A stretch of DNA of 64,000 nucleotides, from positions 1-64,000 of the forward strand of contig JAFVVQ010000050.1 of assembly GCA_017502085.1 (NCBI GenBank). Reading direction: 5' to 3'. Numbering within the stretch: position 1 is the stretch's first letter; each line of letters opens with the position of its first letter. The translations under genes and the position numbers were made by a program. Under the pieces are notes generated by a model. That model was not told the origin of the DNA and did no database searches. It was given only the letters and a program-made list of their open reading frames with translations. Source of the stretch: Clostridia bacterium. Its GTDB lineage: Bacteria; Bacillota; Clostridia; Oscillospirales; Acutalibacteraceae. Shown piece by piece: positions 54,553-63,585 of the stretch.

Positions 54553-55791
54553 ATGTACGTTGCCATTATGGGTTACGGAGTTGTAGGCTCCGGCGTAGCA
54601 AGCCTTCTTAAAAAGAACCATGAGCATATTGTGAAAAAAAGTTTACAGGATGCTATGGAGCTTAAATATATTCTTGACCGCCGTACCTTTCCGGGTGATC
54701 CTTACGAACATCTCGTGATTTCGGATTTTGCAAAAATTGTTGAGGATGACGAGGTTAAAATCGTTGTCGAAACAATGGGCGGTCTCCACCCTGCATATGA
54801 ATATGTTCTTGCAAGTCTCAAGGCGGGCAAGAGCGTTGTAACCTCCAACAAGGAGCTTGTTGCCGCAAAGGGCTGTGAGCTTCTCAAGGTTGCAGAAGAA
54901 AATGACGTTAATTTCCTGTTTGAAGCAAGTGTTGGCGGCGGTATTCCCATCATCAGACCCATCAGCCAGTGTCTTGCCGCAAACGATATCGATGAGATTG
55001 CAGGTATCCTCAACGGCACAACCAACTTCATCCTCACCAAAATGATCAGCGACGGCATGACCTTTGACGAGGCTCTGCTTCTCGCCCAAAGAAACGGCTA
55101 CGCAGAGCGTGACCCCTCCGCTGACGTTGACGGTTTCGATGCCTGCAGAAAGATCTGCATTCTTGCAGCTCTCTGCTTCGGCAAACACGTTTATCCCGAT
55201 TCGGTTTACACCGAGGGTATCCGCAAAATCACTCTCGCAGACGTTGAATATGCAAGAGTATGGGGTGGCGTTATCAAGCTTATCGCAAGAGCAAAGCTCC
55301 TTGAGGATAACAGAGTTGCCGTTATGGTTTCCCCCGCATTCGTTCAGAATCACAGTCAGCTTGCAAGTGTAGATGACGTTTTCAACGCAATCCTCGTCAG
55401 AGGTGACGCTATCGGCGACGTTGTGTTCTACGGCAAGGGTGCAGGCGCTATGCCCACCGCAAGTGCCGTTGTTGCCGACGTTATCGACTGTGCAAGACAT
55501 ATGACAGGCAAAAAATTCTTCGGATGGCAGGATAGCGAAGACGGTTACGTTGCAAGCTATCTCGATACCAAGTCAAGCTTTTATATCCGTATGACCGCAG
55601 AGAATGCGGCAGGTGCTCTTGTTCAGATCAACAAGGCATTCGGAGAAGTTTCAATGCTCACCAGAGCCGATGCTCCCGACGGAGAATTTGCATTTGTTAC
55701 AGACGTAATCAGCGAAAAAGAGCTTGCAGAAAAGCTCCCCGCAATCAGCCTTGCAAATGCTGAATCAGTTATCAGAATCACAGACTATTAA
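54553..55791 (+). CDS. hom: Homoserine dehydrogenase
   Basis: The start ATG 54553 follows AAGAAAGGAAG; a longer frame from 54505 precedes that site. The 412-residue protein has the nucleotide-binding MGYGVVGSGVASLL, the catalytic segment GGIPIIRPI near residue 135, GILNGTTNFILTKM and the ACT domain at the C-terminus. It reduces aspartate semialdehyde to homoserine, for Thr and Met synthesis. lysC follows 19 bases later, which links the two ends of the aspartate pathway. Confidence 0.96.
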   Translation: MYVAIMGYGVVGSGVASLLKKNHEHIVKKSLQDAMELKYILDRRTFPGDPYEHLVISDFAKIVEDDEVKIVVETMGGLHPAYEYVLASLKAGKSVVTSNKELVAAKGCELLKVAEENDVNFLFEASVGGGIPIIRPISQCLAANDIDEIAGILNGTTNFILTKMISDGMTFDEALLLAQRNGYAERDPSADVDGFDACRKICILAALCFGKHVYPDSVYTEGIRKITLADVEYARVWGGVIKLIARAKLLEDNRVAVMVSPAFVQNHSQLASVDDVFNAILVRGDAIGDVVFYGKGAGAMPTASAVVADVIDCARHMTGKKFFGWQDSEDGYVASYLDTKSSFYIRMTAENAAGALVQINKAFGEVSMLTRADAPDGEFAFVTDVISEKELAEKLPAISLANAESVIRITDY

Positions 55792-55810
55792 TCCCTAATG
55801 GAGGTTTCTT

Positions 55811-57022
55811 ATGGCACTCATTGTTCAGAAATTCGGCGGCAGCTCGGTTGCCAATGCCGAAAGAGTTATGAATGTTGCCCGAATCGTTACAGATACTTAT
55901 AAGAACGGAAACGACGTTGTTGTCGTTGTTTCCGCTCAGGGTGACACAACTGACGACCTTATCGACAAAGCAAAGGAAATCAATCCCTCCGCTTCAAAGA
56001 GAGAGATGGATATGCTCCTTGCTTCGGGCGAACAAATTTCAATCGCACTTCTTGCAATGGCAATCGAAAAGCTCGGTTATCCCGTATGCTCTCTTCTCGG
56101 CTGGCAGGCAGGTTTTTCAACAAACTCTGTTTACGGCAGTGCAAGAATCAAGAAGGTCAATGCAGAACGCATCAAACTCGAAATCGGCAAAAAGAATATC
56201 GTTATCGTTGCAGGCTTCCAGGGTCTGAACAAATACGACGATATCACAACTCTCGGCAGAGGCGGCTCAGACACAAGCGCAGTTGCTATCGCAGCTTCAA
56301 TGCACGCAGACCGTTGCCAGATTTTCACTGACGTCGAAGGCGTCTACACTGCAGACCCCAGAAAGATCAAGAGCGCACAAAAGCTCAACGAAATCACATA
56401 CGACGAAATGCTTGAACTTGCAACTCTCGGTGCGCAGGTTCTCAACAACCGCTCGGTTGAAATGGCTAAAAAATACAATGTAACGCTTGAGGTGCTTTCA
56501 AGTCTTGTCCGTGCACCCGGCACAATCGTTAAGGAGGTCACCACCATGGAAAAAATGCTCGTCAGAGGCGTAACAAAGGATACCGATGTTGCAAGAATTT
56601 CAATCATCGGCGTTTCCAACGTTCCCGGTATTGCTTATAAAATCTTCGGCAAGCTTGCCGCAAAGAATATCAACGTAGATATTATCCTTCAGTCCGTAGG
56701 CAGAGGCGACACAAAGGATATCACTTTCACAGTTGCTAAGTCACACGGCGACGAAGCTGTTGAAATCCTCAAGAATCTTGACCTTTGCACAGGTCTTGAA
56801 ATCGTTTGCGATACAAACGTTGCAAAGGTTTCCGTTGTCGGCGCAGGTATGGAAACTCACCCCGGCGTTGCTTCAACAATGTTCGAAGCACTTTTCGAGG
56901 CTGATATCAACATTCAGATGATCGCAACAAGCGAAATCAAGATTTCCGTTCTCATCGATGCCGCTGATGCTGACAAGGCGGTTGAAGCTGTTCACAACGC
57001 ATTTATCCCCGTTATCAGCTGA
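55811..57022 (+). CDS. lysC: Aspartate kinase
   Basis: The 403-residue protein begins with the kinase signature VQKFGGSSVANAERV, then VVVSAQGDTTDDLID, the GRGGSDTSAVAIAA motif and DVEGVYTADPR. Two ACT domains follow (ISIIGVSNVPGIAYKIFG and VSVVGAGMETHPGVAST), the usual lysine/threonine feedback site. The Met before EKMLVRGV near residue 247, preceded by AAGGAGGT at about 56530, could start a separate beta subunit, as in B. subtilis LysC. Confidence 0.96.
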   Translation: MALIVQKFGGSSVANAERVMNVARIVTDTYKNGNDVVVVVSAQGDTTDDLIDKAKEINPSASKREMDMLLASGEQISIALLAMAIEKLGYPVCSLLGWQAGFSTNSVYGSARIKKVNAERIKLEIGKKNIVIVAGFQGLNKYDDITTLGRGGSDTSAVAIAASMHADRCQIFTDVEGVYTADPRKIKSAQKLNEITYDEMLELATLGAQVLNNRSVEMAKKYNVTLEVLSSLVRAPGTIVKEVTTMEKMLVRGVTKDTDVARISIIGVSNVPGIAYKIFGKLAAKNINVDIILQSVGRGDTKDITFTVAKSHGDEAVEILKNLDLCTGLEIVCDTNVAKVSVVGAGMETHPGVASTMFEALFEADINIQMIATSEIKISVLIDAADADKAVEAVHNAFIPVIS

Positions 57023-57040
57023 ACAACATAATAAACAAGC

Positions 57041-57075
57041 AAAGAGCTGTTTCATTGCGAAACAGCTCTTTTTAT
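57041..57075. terminator. Bidirectional terminator
   Basis: AAAGAGCTGTTTC (57041-57053) pairs with GAAACAGCTCTTT (57059-57071), followed by TTTTTATT. It ends hom-lysC and also faces the convergent lipoprotein gene. Confidence 0.92.
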
Positions 57076-57091
57076 TATATACAATATTTAT

Positions 57092-57556
57092 TTACTGATT
57101 GCCCGTAAGAGTTTTTACGGTGTAAATCTTATCAACCGCTTCAAAATCGGTTTTGTAGTCACCTGTGTTTGCGGTGTTTGTCGCCATTTTGATGCTGCAT
57201 GATGCATCATCCTTGATGATTGCAGGATTCTTCAGACCGAATTCCACAAGAGCGTTTTGATAATACGATTCATTTGAATAAAAACGGTGAATTGCCTCGC
57301 CCGTTTTCTTGCCGTTATCATACTTGACAACTATATATTCGAGATATTCATCAGCATACTGATAACCAACGATGCAGTTGTTCTCAACGGAAATTCCGAA
57401 AGTATCGATAACCTTCTGCTGTTTTGCGGAAAAATCGCTCTGGCTGATGTTTTCTTCTATCTTTCCCGTACTTTTGCCGCCCGATGATGAACAAGCCGCC
57501 ATTGACAGAAGCATCAGTACCGCTGTCGCAAAGAAAAAAATTCTTTTCATTTCCAT
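57092..57556 (-). CDS. Hypothetical lipoprotein
   Basis: The 154-residue protein has a lipoprotein signal ending in LSMAAC (Cys near residue 22) and a Ser/Gly linker. The mature part (SDFSAKQQKVIDTFGISVE, CIVGYQYADEYLEYIVVKYDNG) matches no family I recognise. ATG 57556 or 57550 are both possible starts, after GGAG. It follows another lipoprotein gene on the same strand, with a hairpin between. Confidence 0.7.
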   Translation of the reverse strand: MEMKRIFFFATAVLMLLSMAACSSSGGKSTGKIEENISQSDFSAKQQKVIDTFGISVENNCIVGYQYADEYLEYIVVKYDNGKKTGEAIHRFYSNESYYQNALVEFGLKNPAIIKDDASCSIKMATNTANTGDYKTDFEAVDKIYTVKTLTGNQ

Positions 57557-57582
57557 TCACTCCAAAACATTGATAAACATAA

Positions 57583-57606
57583 CCGCCGCATCCGAGGATA
57601 CGGCGG
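57583..57606 (-). terminator. Hairpin between two lipoprotein genes
   Basis: CCGCCGCAT (57583-57591) pairs with ATACGGCGG (57598-57606) with one mismatch. On the minus strand it is followed by TTATGTTTATC, a weak T tract, so it may be a partial terminator. Confidence 0.6.
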
Positions 57607-57619
57607 ATAAACTGTCTGA

Positions 57620-58555
57620 TTACTCAGCTGCAACAGGTGCGTTGGGATCAGTTCTGTCAAGCTCATACTTGAGGAAGCTCTCATAACGGAAGTTAACGGG
57701 AGTTTCTGCGAGACCTGCAAGTGTGCCTGCACCGACAACAGATGTTGCGACGTCGATACGCTTGATATATTCAATAGCAGTGATTTCATCGGTTTCGATG
57801 TTGACCGTAACGATCATCTGGCAATTATCATAGCTGAGAACGGGATCGCCTGAAACAACCATATAATCCTTTGCAGTTGCAAGTTCAGCAAGAATTTCTT
57901 CCTTGTTGCCCATGCTGTAAAGCTTTTCGATTGTAGCGGGAGCGGCTGCATCTTTGAGAGTGATTGTGATTGTTCTGAGAGGACCTTCGTCCTTGCAGGT
58001 CGCGCTCTTGACTTCTGCACGGGTAAGGGTTGCGAGATGCTGGAGAGGAAGAACCTCTGCGAGAGACTTCTCACCATATTCTGTTTCTGAATCAAAAACA
58101 ACAACCTGACCCTTTTCAGTGCCTACAAAGCTCTGTGGATTCTCATTTTCAGCGCCTGTGATAAGCATATACTTGGAGAGAGTTTTGACTGCTGCATTAA
58201 GATTGTCGTTATCGCTGAAGGGAATATCGTTATCTTCAGCATCTTTTGCCTTTGTGATGCCCTTGGAAAGGTTGATTCTGACTGCTGCCTTCGCGGTCTT
58301 GAGCTCTTCGCTCTGAGCAAGAAAATATGCAAAGATCTTATCGGAGTTGGCTTCAAGCTGCTCAGGTGTGTAGTCTGTCATTGTGATGGTTTCGCCCTCT
58401 TCGTTCACAGAGCTTGTGATGTCTGCGGGAAGAACAGTCTTAACCTTCTGAGTTGTGGTTGTTTCCTCTTCGGGTTCGGAGTTGCATCCGGCAAAACTGA
58501 AGAGCATAGCGAATGTAAGAATAACGCTTACTAATGCAAGAATTTTTCTGTTCAT
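57620..58555 (-). CDS. Hypothetical lipoprotein
   Basis: The 311-residue protein has a lipoprotein signal ending in FSFAGC (Cys near residue 24), then an acidic/Thr linker (EPEEETTTTQ). The mature part has helical and beta segments: LEANSDKIFAYFLAQSEELKTAKAAVRI in pieces, VVFDSETEYGEKSLAEVLPL, NCQMIVTVNIETDEITAIEYI. The last segment resembles strands of proteins that bind envelope components, but no family is recognised. It has an extended -10 promoter upstream. Confidence 0.7.
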   Translation of the reverse strand: MNRKILALVSVILTFAMLFSFAGCNSEPEEETTTTQKVKTVLPADITSSVNEEGETITMTDYTPEQLEANSDKIFAYFLAQSEELKTAKAAVRINLSKGITKAKDAEDNDIPFSDNDNLNAAVKTLSKYMLITGAENENPQSFVGTEKGQVVVFDSETEYGEKSLAEVLPLQHLATLTRAEVKSATCKDEGPLRTITITLKDAAAPATIEKLYSMGNKEEILAELATAKDYMVVSGDPVLSYDNCQMIVTVNIETDEITAIEYIKRIDVATSVVGAGTLAGLAETPVNFRYESFLKYELDRTDPNAPVAAE

Positions 58556-58604
58556 TATGATATTTCTCCTTTCGCAAGCAGCGATAATTATTTGTTATTA
58601 ACTG

Positions 58605-58615
58605 ATTATATCATA
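58605..58615 (-). promoter_or_regulatory. Extended -10 of the lipoprotein gene promoter
   Basis: On the minus strand TATGATATAAT fits TRTGnTATAAT; no clear -35. It lies 50 bases before the start of the lipoprotein gene. Confidence 0.6.
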
Positions 58616-58711
58616 TAACTCCGCAATAAAACAGTTAATTTTACAAAAACACAAATTTTTGTTAAATGATTTAAAAATTGATACTGTTATTTGTTAAAAT
58701 TGCCTAATCAA

Positions 58712-59986
58712 TTACACGTTAAGACCCTTTTCATCATAGAGGAACATCGTTTCAAGGCAGATATCAACACCTGCTTCGATTGTTTTGAGGTCAAGATTCT
58801 CGTGTGTATCGAGTCTTGTGTGATAATAACGTGCGGGGGCGGGATCCATTGCGGCAAAAGCGGCAGCTTTCATTCCGCACTTGCTCTTTGTTACCGCAGC
58901 GGCATCCGTTGCGCCGAGCGAAACGGGTTTGAAGGGAAGGTCATATCCCGCAATCTTACCGCCCTCTTTGATGAGGTTGCAGACATCCGCATCGTTGGTA
59001 ACGGTGAAGGTCATATCCTTGTTGTATATAGCCATAAAATCAAAGTCACGGATTGTGTCGAGAGCAATGAAAACAGTTTCAACGTCCGACAGTTCCTTGC
59101 CGTGCTTTTCACAGAAAGCCTTTGAGCCTCTCAGACCGATTTCCTCGGATCCTGCACAAAGTACCCATACTTCGGTATTTTCAAAACGGATATCGTGATC
59201 CTGAAGGAATTTGAGCATTGCGATTGACGCGAAGCAGCCGGTGAGGTTATCGTTTGCACCCTCAACGATTCTCTTCTTATCATAGAAAAGCGATGCACAG
59301 AGGAAAACAACAACGAATGCGAGAAGCACGTAGCTGATAATATCAACAGCCTTTGTTGCGATGAATGCGGGGTCGATAATGCTCTTGACAACAACAACAA
59401 TATCGCAGACAAGAGTCACGAGAATACCGACAAAGCTTCCGCCAATAACGGGAATAACAAGTTTGGGACCGCCGTAATATGTAAAACGCCATTCCATTGA
59501 AGAGTCAGCGTGTCCGCAGAAGATGATGCGGCGCTTTGTTTCGCCCGAAGCTTTTCTGTATCCGTACGCATTATATGAAGTCTTCTTCTTCACAAACGGA
59601 TCGATTGTTTCCTTATAGAAAAGGAATTCCGTTACGATAAAGAAAAGAGTAACTGCGACCAATCCGATTGAAACAAAAAGGAACTGCCACGCAAGGTTGA
59701 AAAACGCAACCGCAAAGAAAAGAATCGACGAGATTGTCATCAGAACAACTGCAAGAGGAATCCAGCCGAGAAATGCCATCGGGCTGACGGTATATTCATC
59801 CGTACCAACCTCGTCACAGCAGCTTCTGAGGTCATCCGCCATATATTCAATGGCTTTCTTTTCCTGCTCGGAACCTGCAAAACGCGGACCGATTTCCTTA
59901 CATACTTTCTTGATGCTTCTTGCCGTGTAGTTTGCGTACATCCTTCTTTCGGAAGGGTAGTTCTTTACACTTTCGTTTGCTTTCAA
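58712..59986 (-). CDS. Membrane-embedded M28 family peptidase
   Basis: The start is uncertain: TTG 59986 has AAAGGAG nine bases upstream, while ATG 59995 abuts that site. The protein of about 424 residues has the M28 Zn-peptidase motifs (IFCGHADSS, EGANDNLTGC, LCAGSEEIGLRG, TDAAAVTKS, YYHTRLDTHENL), interrupted by two membrane blocks: a helix pair at about 70-120 and two helices at about 185-255 between the first His and NDN. The substrate and the side on which it cleaves are unknown. Confidence 0.82.
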   Translation of the reverse strand: MKANESVKNYPSERRMYANYTARSIKKVCKEIGPRFAGSEQEKKAIEYMADDLRSCCDEVGTDEYTVSPMAFLGWIPLAVVLMTISSILFFAVAFFNLAWQFLFVSIGLVAVTLFFIVTEFLFYKETIDPFVKKKTSYNAYGYRKASGETKRRIIFCGHADSSMEWRFTYYGGPKLVIPVIGGSFVGILVTLVCDIVVVVKSIIDPAFIATKAVDIISYVLLAFVVVFLCASLFYDKKRIVEGANDNLTGCFASIAMLKFLQDHDIRFENTEVWVLCAGSEEIGLRGSKAFCEKHGKELSDVETVFIALDTIRDFDFMAIYNKDMTFTVTNDADVCNLIKEGGKIAGYDLPFKPVSLGATDAAAVTKSKCGMKAAAFAAMDPAPARYYHTRLDTHENLDLKTIEAGVDICLETMFLYDEKGLNV

Positions 59987-60085
59987 AACAAACATCTCCT
60001 TTCGATTTTGTGCTGCTGCAACAGCGTAATATATAATCTGTATAACAGTTAATTTTTGCCTGTTTGTAAATTCCGCTCCGGGGGT

Positions 60086-60114
60086 TTGACTTTTGAGCAA
60101 TTTCGTTATAGAAT
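60086..60114 (+). promoter_or_regulatory. Promoter of the VanY-type carboxypeptidase gene
   Basis: TTGACT (60086-60091), a 17-base spacer and TAGAAT (60109-60114), 35 bases before the start codon. Confidence 0.75.
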
Positions 60115-60148
60115 AAATAACGGAATATATATACAGGGGGATAAACCG

Positions 60149-61051
60149 ATGAAAAAAACACTTACTGCAATTCTTCTCGGCATTCTTGCCGTCATTCTTG
60201 TTGGATGCGTTATCTTTGCAATCAAGGATAACAGCAAGCCTTCAATCAGTACCGGTGAGCCGAACAGCCTCGGCGAATCGGCAATTTCAGACAAATCCGA
60301 TACGGATAAATACGAAGAAATGCCTTCTGACGGAACATCATCCGATACGGAATCAACTTTATCTGAAGCGGCATCCGATGCAAAGCCTTCGGAATCAGCC
60401 AAACCGACCAATACAACCTCAAAACCCGCAGACAACAGTGAATATGCCTACGCATATGCAGGATTTTCACCCGCTTATGCCGATATGAACGTTGCCGACT
60501 GGAAACTGATTCTCGTTAACCGTGATTACATCCTCCCCGACGGCTACAAACCGAAGCTTGAAAACGCAGTCGATGACGGCTACGGTGACATTTATCTCGA
60601 CGAAAGAGTTGCGCCTCATTATAACAGAATGTATGAGGCGGCATACAAAGACGGAATTCATCTTGCCCCCATTTCGGGATACCGCTCCGTTGACCGCCAG
60701 AAAAGAAATTTCGAAAACAAGATAGATTACTATATGGATAAGGGCTATAGCAAAGTCGAGGCTACCCAAAAAGCCGCAACAATAATTCTGCCTCCCGGTA
60801 CAAGCGAACACAATGCCGGTCTTGCAATGGATATATGCAGTCTTGAGCAGAATTTCGAGGATACCAAGGAATTCAGATGGCTTTGCGAAAACGCTGCAGA
60901 TTACGGCTTCATTCTTCGTTATCCCGAAGATAAACAGGATATCACCAAAATCATCTACGAGCCCTGGCACTGGAGATATGTCGGTGTTGATGCCGCACGT
61001 GAAATGAAGGCAAGCGGAGAATGCCTTGAGGAATATTTAGGGCTTGCGTGA
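60149..61051 (+). CDS. VanY-type D-alanyl-D-alanine carboxypeptidase (peptidase M15B)
   Basis: The start ATG 60149 follows AGGGGG; a longer frame from 60056 passes through the promoter. The 300-residue protein has a signal anchor with LVGC (possible lipobox), a Ser/Thr/Glu linker of about 80 residues, and the M15 domain: SGYRSVDRQKRNF, SEHNAGLAMDIC with the metal His and Asp, and PWHWRYVG with the last His. It trims the terminal D-Ala of peptidoglycan. Without vanRS/vanA-type neighbours it is more likely a housekeeping enzyme than a vancomycin-resistance gene. Its 3' end overlaps the convergent sugar transferase by 15 bases. Confidence 0.9.
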   Translation: MKKTLTAILLGILAVILVGCVIFAIKDNSKPSISTGEPNSLGESAISDKSDTDKYEEMPSDGTSSDTESTLSEAASDAKPSESAKPTNTTSKPADNSEYAYAYAGFSPAYADMNVADWKLILVNRDYILPDGYKPKLENAVDDGYGDIYLDERVAPHYNRMYEAAYKDGIHLAPISGYRSVDRQKRNFENKIDYYMDKGYSKVEATQKAATIILPPGTSEHNAGLAMDICSLEQNFEDTKEFRWLCENAADYGFILRYPEDKQDITKIIYEPWHWRYVGVDAAREMKASGECLEEYLGLA

Positions 61052-61627
61052 GTTTCCCTTTTCGCCGCCTTCAAGTATGTTCTCTCTTTTAAGAACAACC
61101 ATAACGGTCTTGAATAAAATTTTAATATCGAACAAAAAGCTCTGTTTTTCGACATATTCCTTGTCGAACAGGGCTTTTTCTTCTGCCGAAAGCATATCCC
61201 TGCCGTTGATCTGAGCAAGACCTGTTATGCCGGGTCTGACGGAATAAACGTTATATTCCTTGCGGAGCTGTCTGATTTCTTTTTCTTCGGGAATCAGAGG
61301 TCTGGGACCGACAAAACTCATTTTACCCGTAAGCACGTTGAAAAGCTGAGGAAGCTCATCAAGGCTGGTTTTACGCAGAACACGTCCGCTTCTGGTGATT
61401 GCCTGTTCCGCTTCGCTGAGATCATCCGTTGATGCATTGCGGGTATTGACCCTCATCGTGCGGAATTTATAGATATAAAACAACTTGTTGCCTTTGCCGA
61501 CTCTGTATTGCCTGAAAATAACGGGATGACCCGAATCAACAAGCACAACAAGAGCCACAATCAGAAATACGGGACTCAGAAATATTATGAGCAGAAGGCT
61601 CACCGTAAAATCAAATATGCGTTTCAT
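61037..61627 (-). CDS. Undecaprenyl-phosphate sugar-1-phosphate transferase
   Basis: The 196-residue protein is a short monotopic phosphoglycosyl transferase: one membrane segment (residues about 8-30), the motif FRQYRVGKGNKLFYIYKFRTMR, then SFVGPRPLIPEEKE and RPGITGLAQINGRD. It moves a sugar phosphate onto the lipid carrier to start capsule, exopolysaccharide or glycoprotein synthesis. The length is that of the PglC-like catalytic core without extra N-terminal domains. No other glycan genes are adjacent. Confidence 0.93.
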   Translation of the reverse strand: MKRIFDFTVSLLLIIFLSPVFLIVALVVLVDSGHPVIFRQYRVGKGNKLFYIYKFRTMRVNTRNASTDDLSEAEQAITRSGRVLRKTSLDELPQLFNVLTGKMSFVGPRPLIPEEKEIRQLRKEYNVYSVRPGITGLAQINGRDMLSAEEKALFDKEYVEKQSFLFDIKILFKTVMVVLKRENILEGGEKGNSRKP

Positions 61628-61648
61628 TTTGCACCTCAGAAGGTAACG

Positions 61649-62248
61649 TTATTTTGACCAGAAGATATAATCCTTGATAAGAACGGCTCTCACGGGCGCA
61701 CCATCAAGACCGTCATAGAGTACGGGCGGAGCGAAAAGAAAATATTCGCCCGGAGCAACTCTTGTAAGATCAAGACCCTCAAGAATCGCAACACCCTCGC
61801 TGAGAAACGCTCTGTGAGGACCCGTCTGATTACCCTTGCAGCCAACAGAAAGAGAATCCGTGCCGATAAGCCACAAACCTCTTTCGGTAAGCTCCTGTGC
61901 GGATGAATCCATGAAATATGCCGTACCGCCACCCTTGACGAGAAGTCTTCTGCACTCCTTCGGGAAATGCTCGTCAACGTATTCCCCGGTTATGACCCCT
62001 CCGGGTACTTCTATAACGGTACACGGACCGATATACGGCTCGAGAGCCATTTCATCAATCGGCATACCGTCGGGAATGAAATGCAACGGAGCATCGGCGT
62101 GAGTTCCGGTGTGAACGCAGGCGTGCACCGCCGTGAGGTTGCATTCGGAATCATCGCCTATTTCGGCAATCTGTTCCGCCTCGGGCTTCGGATCGCCCGG
62201 ATAAACCTCACAGCTGAAAAACCTTCGGCTTATATCGATGATTTCCAT
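61649..62248 (-). CDS. Cyclase family protein (kynurenine formamidase-like)
   Basis: The 199-residue protein has the family signature HTGTHADAPLHFIPDGMPIDEM, which holds the metal-binding His and Asp residues, plus DISRRFFSCEVYPGDP at the N-terminus and a late GLDLTRVAPGEYFL segment. Some members hydrolyse N-formylkynurenine, others cyclise or lactonise; no kynurenine genes are nearby, so the substrate is open. It is 21 bases upstream of the sugar transferase and may share its transcript. Confidence 0.9.
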   Translation of the reverse strand: MEIIDISRRFFSCEVYPGDPKPEAEQIAEIGDDSECNLTAVHACVHTGTHADAPLHFIPDGMPIDEMALEPYIGPCTVIEVPGGVITGEYVDEHFPKECRRLLVKGGGTAYFMDSSAQELTERGLWLIGTDSLSVGCKGNQTGPHRAFLSEGVAILEGLDLTRVAPGEYFLFAPPVLYDGLDGAPVRAVLIKDYIFWSK

Positions 62249-62283
62249 ATTACCGCCTCCCGCCTGATTAATTGACGGATAAA

Positions 62284-63393
62284 TCAGTTTTTCAACGATT
62301 CCATTTTGAGATATGCATTGATGAAGCCGTCAATGTCGCCGTCCATAACAGCGTTGATGTTTCCTGCTTCAAAGCCTGTTCGGTGATCTTTGACGAGAGT
62401 ATAGGGCATAAATACATATGAACGGATCTGGCTGCCCCAGGCAATTTCTCTCTGTTCACCCTTGATATCGTCAATCTTGTCAAGGTGTTCACGTTCCTTG
62501 ATTTCAATAAGCTTTGATTTGAGCATCTTCATCGCAACATCTCTGTTCTGATGCTGGCTTCTTTCTACCTGACAGGCACATACGATGCCCGTAGGAATAT
62601 GAGTGATACGTACCGCAGATGAAGTTTTGTTAACCTTCTGACCGCCTGCGCCGCTTGAACGGTAGTAGTCGATCTTGAGGTCATCAGGATTGATTTCAAC
62701 CTCAACCGTATCGTCGATTTCAGGCATTACCTCGAGAGATGCGAAAGAAGTGTGACGCCTGCCCGATGCATCGAAGGGAGATACTCTGACAAGACGGTGA
62801 ACGCCCATTTCGCCCTTGAGATAACCATAAGCGTTTTCACCTTCAAACAGAAGAACAGCTGACTTGAGACCTGCTTCATCACCGTCAAGAAAGTCAATCA
62901 TACTGACCTTGAAGCCGTGCTTCTCGCCCCAGTGCTGATACATTCTGACAAGCATCTGGTTCCAGTCCTGCGCCTCCGTTCCGCCCGCACCTGCGTGGAA
63001 AGTAAGAATACAGTTCTTTGCATCGTATTCACCCGAGAGAAGCGTGCTGAGAGTCATATCGTCAAGTTTCTTTACAAAACCGTCGACTGCCTCCTTGCAC
63101 TCATCGAGCATATCAAGATCCTCTGCTTCATCACCGAGTTCGATGAGAACGAGAGCATCGTTATATTCGCCCTCAAGGGAATTATAGGCGTTGATTTTGT
63201 TTCTGAGCTGGCTGATTCTCTGCTGAACCTTCTGCGAATTTGCAAGGTCGTTCCAGAAACCGTCCTGAGCGGTCTGTTCTTCAAGTTCCTGCGCTTCTTT
63301 ATTCATTGCATCAAGGCCGAGTGCATCGCGAAGCTGCTTGAGTTTTTCTTCATAATCGAGTACGGAAAGCCTCAATTCTTCAAACTGAATCAT
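62284..63393 (-). CDS. prfB: Peptide chain release factor 2
   Basis: The start ATG 63393 follows TAGGAG; a longer frame from 63495 is rejected. The 369-residue protein has the RF2 anticodon tripeptide SPF in VRVSPFDASGRRHTSF and the GGQ motif in SSGAGGQKVN, which trigger release at UGA and UAA. No +1 frameshift site (CTTTGA) interrupts the early codons, so the gene reads through in one frame. It is monocistronic. Confidence 0.95.
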   Translation of the reverse strand: MIQFEELRLSVLDYEEKLKQLRDALGLDAMNKEAQELEEQTAQDGFWNDLANSQKVQQRISQLRNKINAYNSLEGEYNDALVLIELGDEAEDLDMLDECKEAVDGFVKKLDDMTLSTLLSGEYDAKNCILTFHAGAGGTEAQDWNQMLVRMYQHWGEKHGFKVSMIDFLDGDEAGLKSAVLLFEGENAYGYLKGEMGVHRLVRVSPFDASGRRHTSFASLEVMPEIDDTVEVEINPDDLKIDYYRSSGAGGQKVNKTSSAVRITHIPTGIVCACQVERSQHQNRDVAMKMLKSKLIEIKEREHLDKIDDIKGEQREIAWGSQIRSYVFMPYTLVKDHRTGFEAGNINAVMDGDIDGFINAYLKMESLKN

Positions 63394-63585
63394 AAAATTT
63401 CTCCTAATGCGTAATTTTTCACAATGTATTATAACTAAAAATTTGTCACTTGTAAAGAATAAAATCATTTTATATATATTTATTTGCATATTCATAAATA
63501 TTTTTCAAATAGTAATTGAAATTTTAATCATTATTAGTTAGAATAATATGGAATACATATTTTATTTGAAAGTGTGAATCCGAAA

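Noticed and set aside
54643-55500. Minus-strand frame of 285 codons over hom
   Set aside because: Antisense to homoserine dehydrogenase and rich in Cys, Asn and Val as expected from a complementary frame.
60149-61051. Vancomycin resistance gene vanY
   Set aside because: The peptidase domain is VanY-like, but there are no vanRS, vanH, vanA or vanX neighbours, so a resistance role is not supported.
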